The translations under genes and the position numbers were made by a program. Source: Rickettsiales bacterium (GTDB taxonomy: Bacteria > Pseudomonadota > Alphaproteobacteria > Rs-D84). Taken from it: a DNA stretch of 34,555 nt. The DNA is taken from NCBI GenBank assembly GCA_031256175.1, contig JAIRRC010000009.1, forward strand, positions 1-34,555, read 5' to 3'. Shown one piece after another: positions 1-6,543 of this stretch (its first letter is position 1; the number at the start of each line of letters is the position of its first letter). The notes under the pieces are model-generated. The model saw only the letters and a program-made list of their open reading frames with translations. It had not been told where the DNA came from and made no database searches.

Positions 1-384
1 GACATAGTGGCGCATGGCGACGAAAGCCTTGACGATTGCGATATTGACCTCTACGGCGGTCTTGCTGTTAAGCACGGAAGCAAGCATGACGACGCCGTGT
101 TCCGTGAACACGAATGGCAGATATTTATGGCCTCTATGGTTTGAGATCACAAATTGTGATGACATATCCCAACTTGATGTTCCAATTTGGAACATCAAGT
201 TATCCCTTTCTTCCTGCGTCAATTGGAACCTGAACTCAGGTGGAAATTTATGAATGTTGCGCTTTACGGCCTGATTTAATACTCGGGTCTCGACCTTATA
301 AATACGCGCCAGGTCGCTGTCCAGCATGACCTGCTGTCCCCGGACTTCGTAAATTTTATTATTTATATTGGCTATGTCTTTCAT
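1..384 (-). CDS. ORF6N-domain protein, N-terminal part (cut by window edge)
   Basis: The minus strand is open for 128 codons from an ATG at 384 to the window edge. The start reads MKDIANINNKIYEVRGQQVM, followed by LDSDLARIY, VLNQAVKRN, FPPEFRFQLT and FTEHGVVMLASVLNS. These blocks are the ORF6N domain found in phage antirepressor-like and KilA-type proteins, where it is thought to bind DNA. The C-terminal half lies outside the window. The start codon overlaps the stop of the upstream ABC ATPase gene as ATGA, so the two are probably translationally coupled. That is an odd position, because this slot of a MacAB-type operon normally holds the permease. Whether it is a phage remnant or a regulator cannot be told from here. 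Family call is confident; function is not known. Confidence 0.85.
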   Translation of the reverse strand, partial: MKDIANINNKIYEVRGQQVMLDSDLARIYKVETRVLNQAVKRNIHKFPPEFRFQLTQEERDNLMFQIGTSSWDMSSQFVISNHRGHKYLPFVFTEHGVVMLASVLNSKTAVEVNIAIVKAFVAMRHYV

Positions 385-1157
385 TTAATCTCCCTCGCGC
401 TTTTGGGCATCTTGCCGTCGTAAGAAATGACGCCGTCCTTGATATGGATAAGCCGCCCGGCATATTGCGCGATTTCGAATTCGTGGGTAATCATGACGAT
501 TGTGATTCCCATCTCGCGGTTTAATTTTTGGAAGAATTTCAGAATATCGTTTCCCATTTTTGAATCGAGCGCGCCGGTCGGCTCGTCCGCGAGGATAAGT
601 TTCGGCGAACCCGCAAGCGCGCGCGCAATGGCGACGCGCTGCCGCATACCGCCGGAAAGCTGGTTCGGCAAATAGCGCTCGAATTTTGAAAGCCCGACCA
701 TTTCCAACATCTCGCGCGCCAAACGCACGCGCTCGTCATATGACACGCCGCGATACATGATTGGCAGCATGACATTGTCCAAGACGTTCCGCTTCGACAG
801 AAGATTGAAGCTTTGGAAAACGAAACCTATGTGCTCGTTTCTGGCGACGGCCAGGTCGTCGGGCTCCATGTCTTCGATGGGCAAACCATACAGCTTATAT
901 AGGCCGCTGGTCGCGGTGTCCAGCGCGCCGATGATGTTCATAAGGGTTGATTTACCGGAACCCGAAGGCCCCATAATGGCGACGAATTCTCCTGGCTTGA
1001 CGCGGAAAGAAATATCGAAAAGGACTTTTTGAACGCCGCCGCCATACAGGGGGAATTCCTTGTCGACCCCCTGCATGAAAATGACATCCGGCTCAATTTT
1101 TTTAAGTTCCCCTCCTGCGGAGGGGTGGCCGGAACGGCCGGGGTGGTCTTTTGTCAT
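381..1157 (-). CDS. MacB/LolD-type ABC transporter ATP-binding protein
   Basis: This 258-aa protein is the ATPase of a MacB/LolD-type exporter at the inner membrane. Visible motifs are Walker A GPSGSGKS (about 63-70), the Q-loop VFQSFN (about 113-118), signature LSGGMRQR (167-174), Walker B LILADEPTGALDS (187-199) and the H-loop ITHE (about 223-226). It is a stand-alone ATPase domain without the fused permease of classical MacB. The ATG overlaps the stop of the adaptor gene (ATGA), which supports this start. The first ~18 residues ([17 protein letters not shown]) are the translation of a palindromic repeat at 1104-1152. The conserved domain begins near residue 21, so the repeat supplies the start codon. 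The gene ends in an ATGA overlap with the ORF6N gene. Family assignment is firm; the substrate is unknown. Confidence 0.93.
   Translation of the reverse strand: MTKDHPGRSGHPSAGGELKKIEPDVIFMQGVDKEFPLYGGGVQKVLFDISFRVKPGEFVAIMGPSGSGKSTLMNIIGALDTATSGLYKLYGLPIEDMEPDDLAVARNEHIGFVFQSFNLLSKRNVLDNVMLPIMYRGVSYDERVRLAREMLEMVGLSKFERYLPNQLSGGMRQRVAIARALAGSPKLILADEPTGALDSKMGNDILKFFQKLNREMGITIVMITHEFEIAQYAGRLIHIKDGVISYDGKMPKSAREIK
1104..1152 (+). repeat. Family A palindromic repeat (inside ABC gene 5' end)
   Basis: Reads AGTTCCCCTCC..GGAGGGG, then a second short stem, then GGGGTGGTCTTT. This is the full-length form of the element seen at 6149, 9582, 13956, 23531, 28052, 28575 and 33552. Here it lies in the coding sequence of the ABC ATPase and provides its N-terminus. 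Confidence 0.85.
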
Positions 1158-2521
1158 CGCGCCCCGCTTCTGCTGCCGAACCCACCACCGCCTCCTCCGC
1201 CTCCGCCGGGCCCGCCAAGGTTGCCCTTCGGCATCCCTCCGCCGGAAGAATTCGCGGCGGCCTGCCCGACCTTTCCGGTGATAATCCTGTCGCCCTTTTG
1301 AAGTCCCTCCGCGATAATTTCCGTTTCTATGCTCGTAACCATTCCCTTCTTGAAGGGAACAAGAACGACCTTCCCCTCGCGAAGAATCGCAAGGGTGTCC
1401 TTAGCGGTCATCTCGCCGGATACCACGCGGTCGTCGTCCGAAATTTTGGACAGGTCGCGCACCAGGAACGCGCTGTTTGGCGCCTTCCAAACATCGTCTT
1501 TTTCGCTGACGGTAATCGTGACGAAGGCCGTCATGCCGGGCATAAGTTCAAGACTGGCGTTGTCGACGTCGATGATAACGGTATAAACGACGACATTCTG
1601 AGTCATCGAAGGCGACAGGCGCACCTGGCGGACGAAGCCCTCGAAAGTTTTTGCGGGATAAGCGTCGACGCTGAACGAAACTTTTTGGCCTTGCTTTATG
1701 ACTCCGATGTCGGCCTCGGAAATGCTGGTGGCGATTTGCATTTTGGATAAGTCTTCGGCGACGACGAAAAGGTCCGGCGCTTGAAGGCTTGCGGATACGG
1801 TTTGCCCCTCGTCGACCTTGCGCGCGATGATGGTGCCGGAAACGGGCGAACGAATGGTTGTGTATCCAAGATTGGCGACGGCGCGGTCGTATTGGGACTT
1901 TGCGGAATTATAGTCTTGAATAAGCGATTCATAGTTCGCCTTGCTCTTGTCCAGCTCGGCGCGCGCAATGAAGCCCGAGTTATAAAGTTTGCGGTCGCGC
2001 TGATAGTCTGCCTTGGCCAGGTCGCGCTGGGTCTCGGCGCGTTTAAGGCGCGCGGCGGCCTCGTCCAAAGACGCCTGCAGGGTGGACTTGTCGATTTCAA
2101 GCAGAACTTGGTCTTTTTCCACGACATCGTTGTAGTCGACAAGAATCTTTTCGATGATTCCGGAAACTTGGGCTCCGACGTTTATGGTGTTGACGGGCGT
2201 AATCTCGCCGGTAGCTGTTACAACTTGGGAAATATGTCCGAAGGAAACCGGCGCGCTGACCCATTTTGCGGCATCGTCTTTTTTCTTGGAAGGAATCGCC
2301 GCCCATCCGATGGCAACCGCAATCGCAACCGCCGCGACAAGCACCCACCTCTTCTTGACCCTGAATCGTTTCTTCGGCTTTGCGGTTTCGTTCGCGCTCT
2401 CGTCGCCCCGGCGAAGGCCGGGGTCCATTGTTTGCGGAATCGTCGCCGCAGGCGACTCCTTTGTCATACCGCGGCTTGACCGCGGTATCCCGGCAGCTAT
2501 TTTTTTCTTCTTCGCCGTCAT
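1154..2521 (-). CDS. MacA/HlyD-family periplasmic adaptor (membrane fusion protein)
   Basis: A 455-aa adaptor that would link an inner-membrane ABC transporter to a TolC channel. A basic cytoplasmic N-terminus (to about residue 58) precedes one membrane anchor (RWVLVAAVAIAVAIGWAAI, about 58-76). A biotinyl-lipoyl-like half motif follows (INVGAQVSGIIEKILVDYND, about 113-132), then a long alpha-hairpin (about 145-215), the second half motif and the beta-barrel/MP domains. The C-terminus is a Gly-rich tail ending in SRSGAR. Two palindromic repeats (2402-2433 and 2463-2499) are translated in frame in the N-terminal tail as GIPRSSRGMT and TMDPGLRRGD, with a third short hairpin between them. Both ends overlap neighbours as ATGA. 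The length is near that of MacA plus the extra tail. Family call is firm; the exported substrate is unknown. Confidence 0.93.
   Translation of the reverse strand: MTAKKKKIAAGIPRSSRGMTKESPAATIPQTMDPGLRRGDESANETAKPKKRFRVKKRWVLVAAVAIAVAIGWAAIPSKKKDDAAKWVSAPVSFGHISQVVTATGEITPVNTINVGAQVSGIIEKILVDYNDVVEKDQVLLEIDKSTLQASLDEAAARLKRAETQRDLAKADYQRDRKLYNSGFIARAELDKSKANYESLIQDYNSAKSQYDRAVANLGYTTIRSPVSGTIIARKVDEGQTVSASLQAPDLFVVAEDLSKMQIATSISEADIGVIKQGQKVSFSVDAYPAKTFEGFVRQVRLSPSMTQNVVVYTVIIDVDNASLELMPGMTAFVTITVSEKDDVWKAPNSAFLVRDLSKISDDDRVVSGEMTAKDTLAILREGKVVLVPFKKGMVTSIETEIIAEGLQKGDRIITGKVGQAAANSSGGGMPKGNLGGPGGGGGGGGGFGSRSGAR
2402..2433 (+). repeat. Family C palindromic repeat, CCATTGTTT tail, in frame
   Basis: GTCGCCCCGG-CGAAGG-CCGGGG followed by the tail TCCATTGTTT. 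It is the same subtype as 6263, 14240 and 33994. It lies in frame inside the adaptor gene's N-terminal tail. Confidence 0.85.
2442..2458 (+). repeat. Family D short hairpin (GTCGCC..GGCGAC)
   Basis: GTCGCC-GCA-GGCGAC followed by TC. Related copies are at 13629-13644 and 29185-29199, and the rpoC terminator at 19361 has the same outer bases. Here it sits between two family C repeats inside the adaptor gene. Confidence 0.7.
2463..2499 (+). repeat. Family C palindromic repeat, CCCGGCAGCT tail, in frame
   Basis: GTCATACCGCGG-CTTGA-CCGCGGTAT followed by CCCGGCAGCT. It is closest to the copy at 14006. It is translated as part of the adaptor's N-terminal tail. Confidence 0.85.
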
Positions 2522-3840
2522 TCCCTCACCTCTCCGATGGCCAAAGCCAGCGCATGCTTCTTGATTATCAAATCGTATCGCGCATAAACGGCCTGCCGTT
2601 CCGCGCTCGCCAGGTCGGATTGAGCGGTAAGCCAGTCCAGCATGGTCGCGCGCCCGACATTATACATTCCGCTGACGACGCGTTCGCTTTCGCGCGCACT
2701 GGCCAGCAGGGACTTCGTGGATTCAAGAACAGCAATCGCGGTGCCGTAATTCTGGAAAGCGTCCCAAACTTCGCGCCCGACCGCGCTCGATAGCGAACGC
2801 GCGCGGTATTCGAACTGGTCGCGCTGGGCGCGCGCCAACCGCGTGGCGTTGAAGTTGGAAAATCCGGCGAATAAAGGCATGGATACGCGCAGGGAAATGC
2901 TGGAAGATTTCAGGTCGTTGTCGACGTCGTAGTCCTGGGACGCGGCCGCGGTAATGCTTGGCAGATTCCGCAAATAGGAAGAATACATTTTATAATCCGC
3001 GGAATTTACATTCTCGCGCGCGGCGCGCAGGTCGGGCCGAAGGTTGCGCGCGGTTTCTATAAGGCTTTCGACATCGCGCGCTTCCAGAACGGGCTCTGGG
3101 ACGGAATCGTCCAGCTTCACCTCGGAAGTTGTGTCGAATGACATAAGGTTAAGCAAACGCCCGTTCGCGATTTTGGTGGCGCCCTCGCTGCGTTGCAGGT
3201 CGACGCGCTTTTGCGCCAGCTGTGTCTCGGCTTTCAGCTTGTCGGCTTTCGGGACGACTCCGGCGCTGAATTTTTTGGCGGCGGTGTTGTAGGATTGCTC
3301 GGCGACTTTGACCAGGTCGCGGTTGACCTTTTCATCTGCGGCGGCCATAAGCGCGGTGTAATATGCGCTGATGATGTCATAGACGAATGATTGGATTGTC
3401 GCGTCATAGTCGAAACCCGCGGCGTTCCAGGCGGCGATTGCGGCACCGACGTCGGACTCGCGCTTGCCGAAGTCGAATATAAGCCAGCTTGCGGTAAGTC
3501 CGGCGGTGGAAGTCGGGTTGTTTTGTATACCGAAATATTCGTCGCTCCGCCATTGGCGGCGCGCCTCGGCATTGACGGACGGCAGATATCCGGAATAAGC
3601 CTGATACTTTTGATACTTGACGCCGCGCGCGGATTCATAGGCCGCGCGGGTTGAATTGCTTCGGCATAGGCCGAGCTCGACGGCATCGGACACATTGATT
3701 TTCCCCGGCAATTCCTTAATCTCGGCGCAATTATCTATTGTCATCCCAGGCGCGCGGCCATAAGCCGCGCGACCAGGGACCTCAGCCGCCAGTAAGGCGA
3801 ATGCAGCCATAAAAACGAAAATTTTCCCCATCCTCTCCAT
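2518..3840 (-). CDS. TolC-family outer membrane efflux protein
   Basis: About 440 residues forming the outer-membrane channel of the efflux system, with two related outer membrane efflux (OEP) halves rich in long alpha-helices. The start MERMGKIFVFMAAFALLAAE gives a signal peptide; an ATG three codons later is an alternative, and the frame stays open upstream to a TTG at 3876. The mature part begins around TIDNCAEIKELPGKINVSDAV. Recognisable blocks include LTASWLIFDFGKRESDVGAA and, in the second half, SISLRVSMPLFAGFSNFNATRLA. A palindromic repeat (3740-3790) is translated exactly at the signal-peptide/mature junction as EVPGRAAYGRAPGMT. The stop overlaps the adaptor ATG (ATGA), so this is the first gene of the operon. 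Family call is firm. Confidence 0.9.
   Translation of the reverse strand: MERMGKIFVFMAAFALLAAEVPGRAAYGRAPGMTIDNCAEIKELPGKINVSDAVELGLCRSNSTRAAYESARGVKYQKYQAYSGYLPSVNAEARRQWRSDEYFGIQNNPTSTAGLTASWLIFDFGKRESDVGAAIAAWNAAGFDYDATIQSFVYDIISAYYTALMAAADEKVNRDLVKVAEQSYNTAAKKFSAGVVPKADKLKAETQLAQKRVDLQRSEGATKIANGRLLNLMSFDTTSEVKLDDSVPEPVLEARDVESLIETARNLRPDLRAARENVNSADYKMYSSYLRNLPSITAAASQDYDVDNDLKSSSISLRVSMPLFAGFSNFNATRLARAQRDQFEYRARSLSSAVGREVWDAFQNYGTAIAVLESTKSLLASARESERVVSGMYNVGRATMLDWLTAQSDLASAERQAVYARYDLIIKKHALALAIGEVRE
3740..3790 (+). repeat. Family C palindromic repeat (long-stem variant) in tolC
   Basis: GTCATCCC, then a stem CGCGCGGC-CATAA-GCCGCGCG, then GGGACCTCAGCC. The outer parts match the CCTCATCC-tail subtype, and the middle carries an extra GC stem. 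It lies in frame at the end of the TolC signal peptide. Confidence 0.75.
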
Positions 3841-3898
3841 GTGGCCCAGCCTAACCCATCCGCCCGCACAAATCAATGAAAAATTGCATTATTTCACC

Positions 3899-3925
3899 TT
3901 GACATTTTGCCTAACCCATTATATT
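3899..3925 (+). promoter_or_regulatory. Promoter for rplU-rpmA
   Basis: A perfect -35 TTGACA (3899-3904) is followed at 15 bp by TATATT (3920-3925); slightly shifted hexamers give 16-17 bp. A minus-strand TATAAT at 3923-3918 could serve the divergent tolC operon, but I see no convincing -35 for it. Confidence 0.6.
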
Positions 3926-3954
3926 CTTATCCATCTCAATATAAGGAAATCGAA

Positions 3955-4251
3955 ATGTCATTTGCAATATTCCAAACCGGCGGGAAACAATACCGCGCGA
4001 AAGTCGGCGACATAGTCCGTGTCGAAAAATTGGACGCGGATAAATCCGTGGAATTCACGGAAGTCCTGCTGTCCGGGGACAAAATCGGCGACCCGTTCAT
4101 AAAGGGCGCGAAAGTCGTGGCGGAAATCGTGGCGCAGGACAAGGCGGACAAAGTCCTTGTGTTCAAGAAGAAGCGCCGCCAGAATTACCGCAGAACCCGC
4201 GGCCACCAGCAGCTGCTGACCATCTGCCGCATCAAAGAAATAAAAGCGTAA
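3955..4251 (+). CDS. rplU: 50S ribosomal protein L21
   Basis: A 98-aa large-subunit protein that binds 23S rRNA. The sequence starts MSFAIFQTGGKQYRAKVGDIVRV, the usual L21 opening, and ends in the basic stretch KKRRQNYRRTRGHQQLLTICRI. The frame is open 16 codons further upstream, but the ATG at 3955 is preceded by AAGGA at proper distance and gives the family length. It is followed after 58 bp by rpmA, the normal L21-L27 pairing. Confidence 0.97.
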   Translation: MSFAIFQTGGKQYRAKVGDIVRVEKLDADKSVEFTEVLLSGDKIGDPFIKGAKVVAEIVAQDKADKVLVFKKKRRQNYRRTRGHQQLLTICRIKEIKA

Positions 4252-4257
4252 TTAGCT

Positions 4258-4299
4258 GTCGTTCCGCGGCCCCGCCGCGGAATCTCGGCCGAATAAAAA
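4258..4299 (+). repeat. Family C palindromic repeat between rplU and rpmA
   Basis: GTCGTTCCGCGG-CCC-CGCCGCGGAA followed by TCTCGGCCGAATAAAAA. It has the same tail subtype as 11709 and 29259. The ribosome binding site AAGGAAG of rpmA follows directly. Confidence 0.85.
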
Positions 4300-4309
4300 G
4301 GAAGAAACA

Positions 4310-4564
4310 ATGGCACATAAGAAAGCCGGAAGCGCAACTACAAACGGCCGCGACTCTGCGGGCCGCAGACTTGGGGTAAAGAAAGGCGGCTTCCAGAAAG
4401 TGATACCCGGGAATATAATCGTGCGCCAAAGGGGCACGAAAGCGCACCCTGGCCTTAACGTGAAAATGGGCAAAGACCATACGATATTCGCGACTACATC
4501 GGGCCATGTTAAGTTCAAGAAAAGCACGGGCGGCCGCACCATCGTCTCCGTCGTCGCGGAATAA
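4310..4564 (+). CDS. rpmA: 50S ribosomal protein L27
   Basis: An 84-aa large-subunit protein whose N-terminal tail reaches the peptidyl transferase centre. It begins [23 protein letters not shown], the classic L27 signature, and contains [17 protein letters not shown] and the GKDHTIFA block. There is no Firmicute-type N-terminal extension. The start is preceded by AAGGAAG, and it is co-oriented with rplU. Confidence 0.97.
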   Translation: MAHKKAGSATTNGRDSAGRRLGVKKGGFQKVIPGNIIVRQRGTKAHPGLNVKMGKDHTIFATTSGHVKFKKSTGGRTIVSVVAE

Positions 4565-4597
4565 TTCATATTTCCTGCCGCCGCAGGCGGCCGGGGC

Positions 4598-4635
4598 CCC
4601 CAATGGGCCACCCGTTATCGGTCGGCCCATTGGGG
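4598..4635 (+). terminator. Strong hairpin after rpmA
   Basis: A 12-bp perfect stem CCCCAATGGGCC / GGCCCATTGGGG with a 14-nt loop lies between rpmA and tRNA-Arg. There is no U-run after it, so it could be a processing or pause structure rather than a true intrinsic terminator. Confidence 0.5.
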
Positions 4636-4643
4636 AAACAATT

Positions 4644-4720
<77 letters not shown>

Positions 4721-4730
4721 AAATTAAAAA

Positions 4731-4754
4731 ACCCCTTGAAGGGGTATTTTAATT
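4731..4754 (+). terminator. Intrinsic terminator of tRNA-Arg
   Basis: ACCCC-TTGAA-GGGGT followed by ATTTTAATTTT, with A-rich sequence before it. A GC stem plus U-run starts 10 nt after the tRNA CCA. Confidence 0.8.
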
Positions 4755-4771
4755 TTGAAGCAATCGATAGC

Positions 4772-4899
4772 TTTTGAACCCGGCAGCCGCGAAGCGGCAG
4801 GGTTCAACAACGAGTTAGTGAGAACAAGCCGCAAGGCGCAGTTCGAACGCAGCCGCGAAGCGGCGAATACGAATGCCGCGCAGCCCGCAAGGGCGAGCG
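4772..4899 (+). repeat. Array of short GC hairpins between tRNA 3' end copies
   Basis: Consecutive hairpins with GAA or GCAA loops: GAACCC..GCCGC-GAA-GCGGC..GGGTTC, GCC-GCAA-GGC, GCCGC-GAA-GCGGC and GCCC-GCAA-GGGC. They are separated by short linkers, including AACGAGTTAGTGAGAAC. It could be a structured RNA trailing the tRNA or a decayed repeat cluster. Confidence 0.5.
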
Positions 4900-4918
4900 A
4901 ATCCTTCCGGGTGCGCCA
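4900..4918 (+). repeat. 19-bp duplicate of the tRNA-Arg 3' end
   Basis: AATCCTTCCGGGTGCGCCA is identical to 4702-4720, the T-arm 3' side plus acceptor and CCA of tRNA-Arg. This is the pattern left at tRNA attachment sites, but no integrase or cargo gene lies between the copies. Confidence 0.8.
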
Positions 4919-4925
4919 ATCATCT

Positions 4926-4966
4926 GTCATGCTGACGAAGGTCAGCATCTCAAATTGTTCCTATCC
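4926..4966 (+). repeat. Family C palindromic repeat
   Basis: GTCATGCTGAC-GAAG-GTCAGCAT followed by CTCAAATTGTTCCTATCC. It has the same tail subtype as 27809-27850 with a different stem, showing stem change with kept pairing. Confidence 0.8.
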
Positions 4967-5000
4967 TTATTCATCATATTGGCGAAGGCTGGACTTTCCC

Positions 5001-5029
5001 TTGACATTCCCTGATTCCCACCCCATAAT
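5001..5029 (+). promoter_or_regulatory. Promoter of purC
   Basis: TTGACA (5001-5006), 17-bp spacer, CATAAT (5024-5029). The distance to the purC start leaves a leader of about 43 nt. No purine riboswitch-like fold is evident. Confidence 0.7.
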
Positions 5030-5078
5030 CCCACACAGGGAACGAGAGAGCGTGTGCAACAAATGACGGAGTCATAAA

Positions 5079-6095
5079 ATGGCCAAAGCGCAAATCACTT
5101 CCCAGTATTCCTTTCTTCCGCTGAAATTATTGAACACGGGCAAAGTCCGCGAAACCTTCGAATTCGACGACCAGCATCTGCTCATCGTGACGACGGACCG
5201 CATCTCGGCCTTGGACATCGTCCTCGAAACGCAAATCCCCGGCAAAGGGATAGTGCTTAACCAGATGTCGAACTTCTGGATGGAAAATTTGGTGCCCGAC
5301 CACAACCACTTGATGGATACGAATATGGAAAGAATAGCGGAATCGAAAAAGGAATTGGCGCCGTTCATAAGCCAGTTGCAGAACCGCGCGGTCCTGGTGA
5401 AGAAACTGAAAATGTTCCCGCTGGAATGTATCGTCCGCGGCTACTTCACGGGAAGCGTCGTGAAGAAATACCAGAAGGACAATAACGGCATGGTCTTGGG
5501 CCACGACGTCGGCATGGGCCTGACGAACTGGCAGAAATTTCCGAAAGGCAATATATATACTCCCAGCACCAAAGCGGAATTGGGCCTCCACGACCAGAAT
5601 TTGACCAGGGAACAAGCGAAGGAAATTTTGACCGAACGCGGCCTTGGCGAATACGCGCGTTCTATCGAGGAATTGTCCCTGAACCTTTACGGCCAAGCGT
5701 GCGAATACGCGCTGAGCAAAAACATAATACTGGTCGATACGAAGTTGGAACCCGGCCTTGACGGCGAAGTCATCTCGCTGGGCGACGAAATGTTCACTCC
5801 TGATTCGTCCAGATTCATCGCGACTGATGAATACGAGAAAGCGTTCGCGGAAGGCCGCGACCCTGCCAGCTTGGATAAGGAACCGGTGCGCCGCGTCGTC
5901 CGCGGAATGTTGAAAGGCCTTCCGGAAGGCACGGAACCCGAACAGCAAACGTTGAAGCTTTGCGAAGACGACGTGAAGAAAACGATTGAAAACTACACCG
6001 ACATATACTTTAACTTGGTCGGCGAAGATTACAATCATTCTGCTACGCGCGCCTTATACGCCATCCGCGCGAACCACAACATCCGCTCGAAATAA
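5079..6095 (+). CDS. purC: Phosphoribosylaminoimidazole-succinocarboxamide synthase
   Basis: SAICAR synthase joins CAIR with aspartate using ATP in purine biosynthesis. The 338-aa protein shows LLNTGKVRETFE, VTTDRISALD, QIPGKGIVLNQMSNFW, ECIVRGYFTGSV, LPKGNIYTPSTKAELG-like substrate loops (here FPKGNIYTPSTKAELG), IILVDTKLEPG and LGDEMFTPDSSRF. It is longer than the ~240-aa E. coli type and resembles the long SAICAR synthases of many alphaproteobacteria and of yeast ADE1. The ATG follows GGAG at about 8 nt. It is a single-gene unit with its own promoter and convergent with the TPR gene. No other pur gene is in the window. Confidence 0.96.
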   Translation: MAKAQITSQYSFLPLKLLNTGKVRETFEFDDQHLLIVTTDRISALDIVLETQIPGKGIVLNQMSNFWMENLVPDHNHLMDTNMERIAESKKELAPFISQLQNRAVLVKKLKMFPLECIVRGYFTGSVVKKYQKDNNGMVLGHDVGMGLTNWQKFPKGNIYTPSTKAELGLHDQNLTREQAKEILTERGLGEYARSIEELSLNLYGQACEYALSKNIILVDTKLEPGLDGEVISLGDEMFTPDSSRFIATDEYEKAFAEGRDPASLDKEPVRRVVRGMLKGLPEGTEPEQQTLKLCEDDVKKTIENYTDIYFNLVGEDYNHSATRALYAIRANHNIRSK

Positions 6096-6108
6096 AACAT
6101 CATCTGTT

Positions 6109-6146
6109 GTCATGGTCGGGTTAAATCCGACCATCCAGGTAATAAA
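6109..6146 (+). repeat. Family C palindromic repeat, CCAGGTAATAA tail
   Basis: GTCATGGTCGG-GTTAAAT-CCGACCAT followed by CCAGGTAATAAAA. It has the same tail as 16183 and 17009, all three near gene ends or starts. Confidence 0.85.
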
Positions 6147-6148
6147 AA

Positions 6149-6196
6149 AAGTTCCCCCCATAGCGAGGGGTGGCGCGAAGCGCCGGGGTGGTCTTT
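6149..6196 (+). repeat. Family A palindromic repeat
   Basis: AGTTCCCCCC-ATAGC-GAGGGG, then GGCGC-GAA-GCGCC, then GGGGTGGTCTTT. It abuts the next family C repeat with no gap. Confidence 0.85.
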
Positions 6197-6227
6197 GTCA
6201 TCCCCGATTTAATCGGGAACCTCATCC
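6197..6227 (+). repeat. Family C palindromic repeat, CCTCATCC tail
   Basis: GTCATCCCCGATT-TAA-TCGGGA followed by ACCTCATCC. Confidence 0.85.
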
Positions 6228-6262
6228 ACACCAGTCACCCCGTCGAAAACATTTCCTGTTTC

Positions 6263-6296
6263 GTCACCCCGGACTCGGTCCGGGGTCCATTGTAAA
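6263..6296 (+). repeat. Family C palindromic repeat, CCATTGTA tail
   Basis: GTCACCCCGGA-CTCG-GTCCGGGGT followed by CCATTGTAAAA. Confidence 0.85.
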
Positions 6297-6382
6297 ATTC
6301 CTTAAAGCGTGCGGGCACCGCCGCTCAATAACCCCGAAAAATAATTAGCTGCGTCGCGTCTTGGATGGATTATAAATAACCC

Positions 6383-6540
6383 CGAAAAATCCTTAGCGGA
6401 AACGCGTTTTTGAGGATAGAACGTCCAATACCAAGAAAAACCACCCGGCGTCTGGCCTTTATGGCTGCCGCGACGGGTGGTTTTTCGAAGCGTAGTGGGC
6501 GTTATAGACCAAAAACGAAAATTTCCGCTAGGATTTTTCG
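6383..6540. repeat. Nested inverted repeat at convergent gene ends (GAGGATAGAACG element)
   Basis: Two 44-nt imperfect inverted arms: 6383-6426 begins CGAAAAATCCTTAGCGGAAA and 6497-6540 is its imperfect reverse complement. They flank a bidirectional terminator. It ends 3 bp from the stop codon of the TPR gene. A diverged relative with the same GAGGATAGAACG core is at 17080-17158, again beside a convergent gene end. Confidence 0.7.
6435..6486. terminator. Bidirectional terminator between purC and TPR gene
   Basis: A 12-bp perfect stem GAAAAACCACCC / GGGTGGTTTTTC gives A-rich and U-rich ends on both strands, so it can stop transcription from either convergent gene. Confidence 0.8.
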
Positions 6541-6543
6541 TCC

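Larger units (their letters stand above)
4721..5000. other. Gene-free spacer between tRNA-Arg and purC promoter
   Basis: Holds a terminator, an array of small GC-stem hairpins, a copy of the tRNA-Arg 3' end and one family C repeat. The + frame is open from 4755 to 5066, but its translation (EPGSREAAGF, SREAANTNAAQPARASES) is a read-through of the hairpins and it has no ribosome binding site, so I do not call a gene. Confidence 0.7.
6096..6543. other. Gene-free spacer between convergent purC and TPR gene
   Basis: Filled by palindromic repeats (6109-6146, 6149-6196, 6197-6227, 6263-6296) and by a large nested inverted repeat that holds a terminator (6383-6540). Part of the block (6328-6343 and 6377-6392) is a direct repeat AATAACCCCGAAAAAT. 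I see no gene. Confidence 0.8.

Noticed and set aside
14-253. Plus-strand open frame of 79 codons
   Set aside because: It lies opposite the ORF6N gene, whose translation matches a known domain over its whole visible length.
4755-5066. Plus-strand open frame of 103 codons after tRNA-Arg
   Set aside because: It reads through hairpins, a tRNA 3' end copy, a family C repeat and the purC promoter, and has no ribosome binding site.
6096-6300. Possible CRISPR array, because of closely spaced similar repeats
   Set aside because: The units are palindromes of different families with unequal spacing and no unique spacers of constant length; there are no cas genes in the window.
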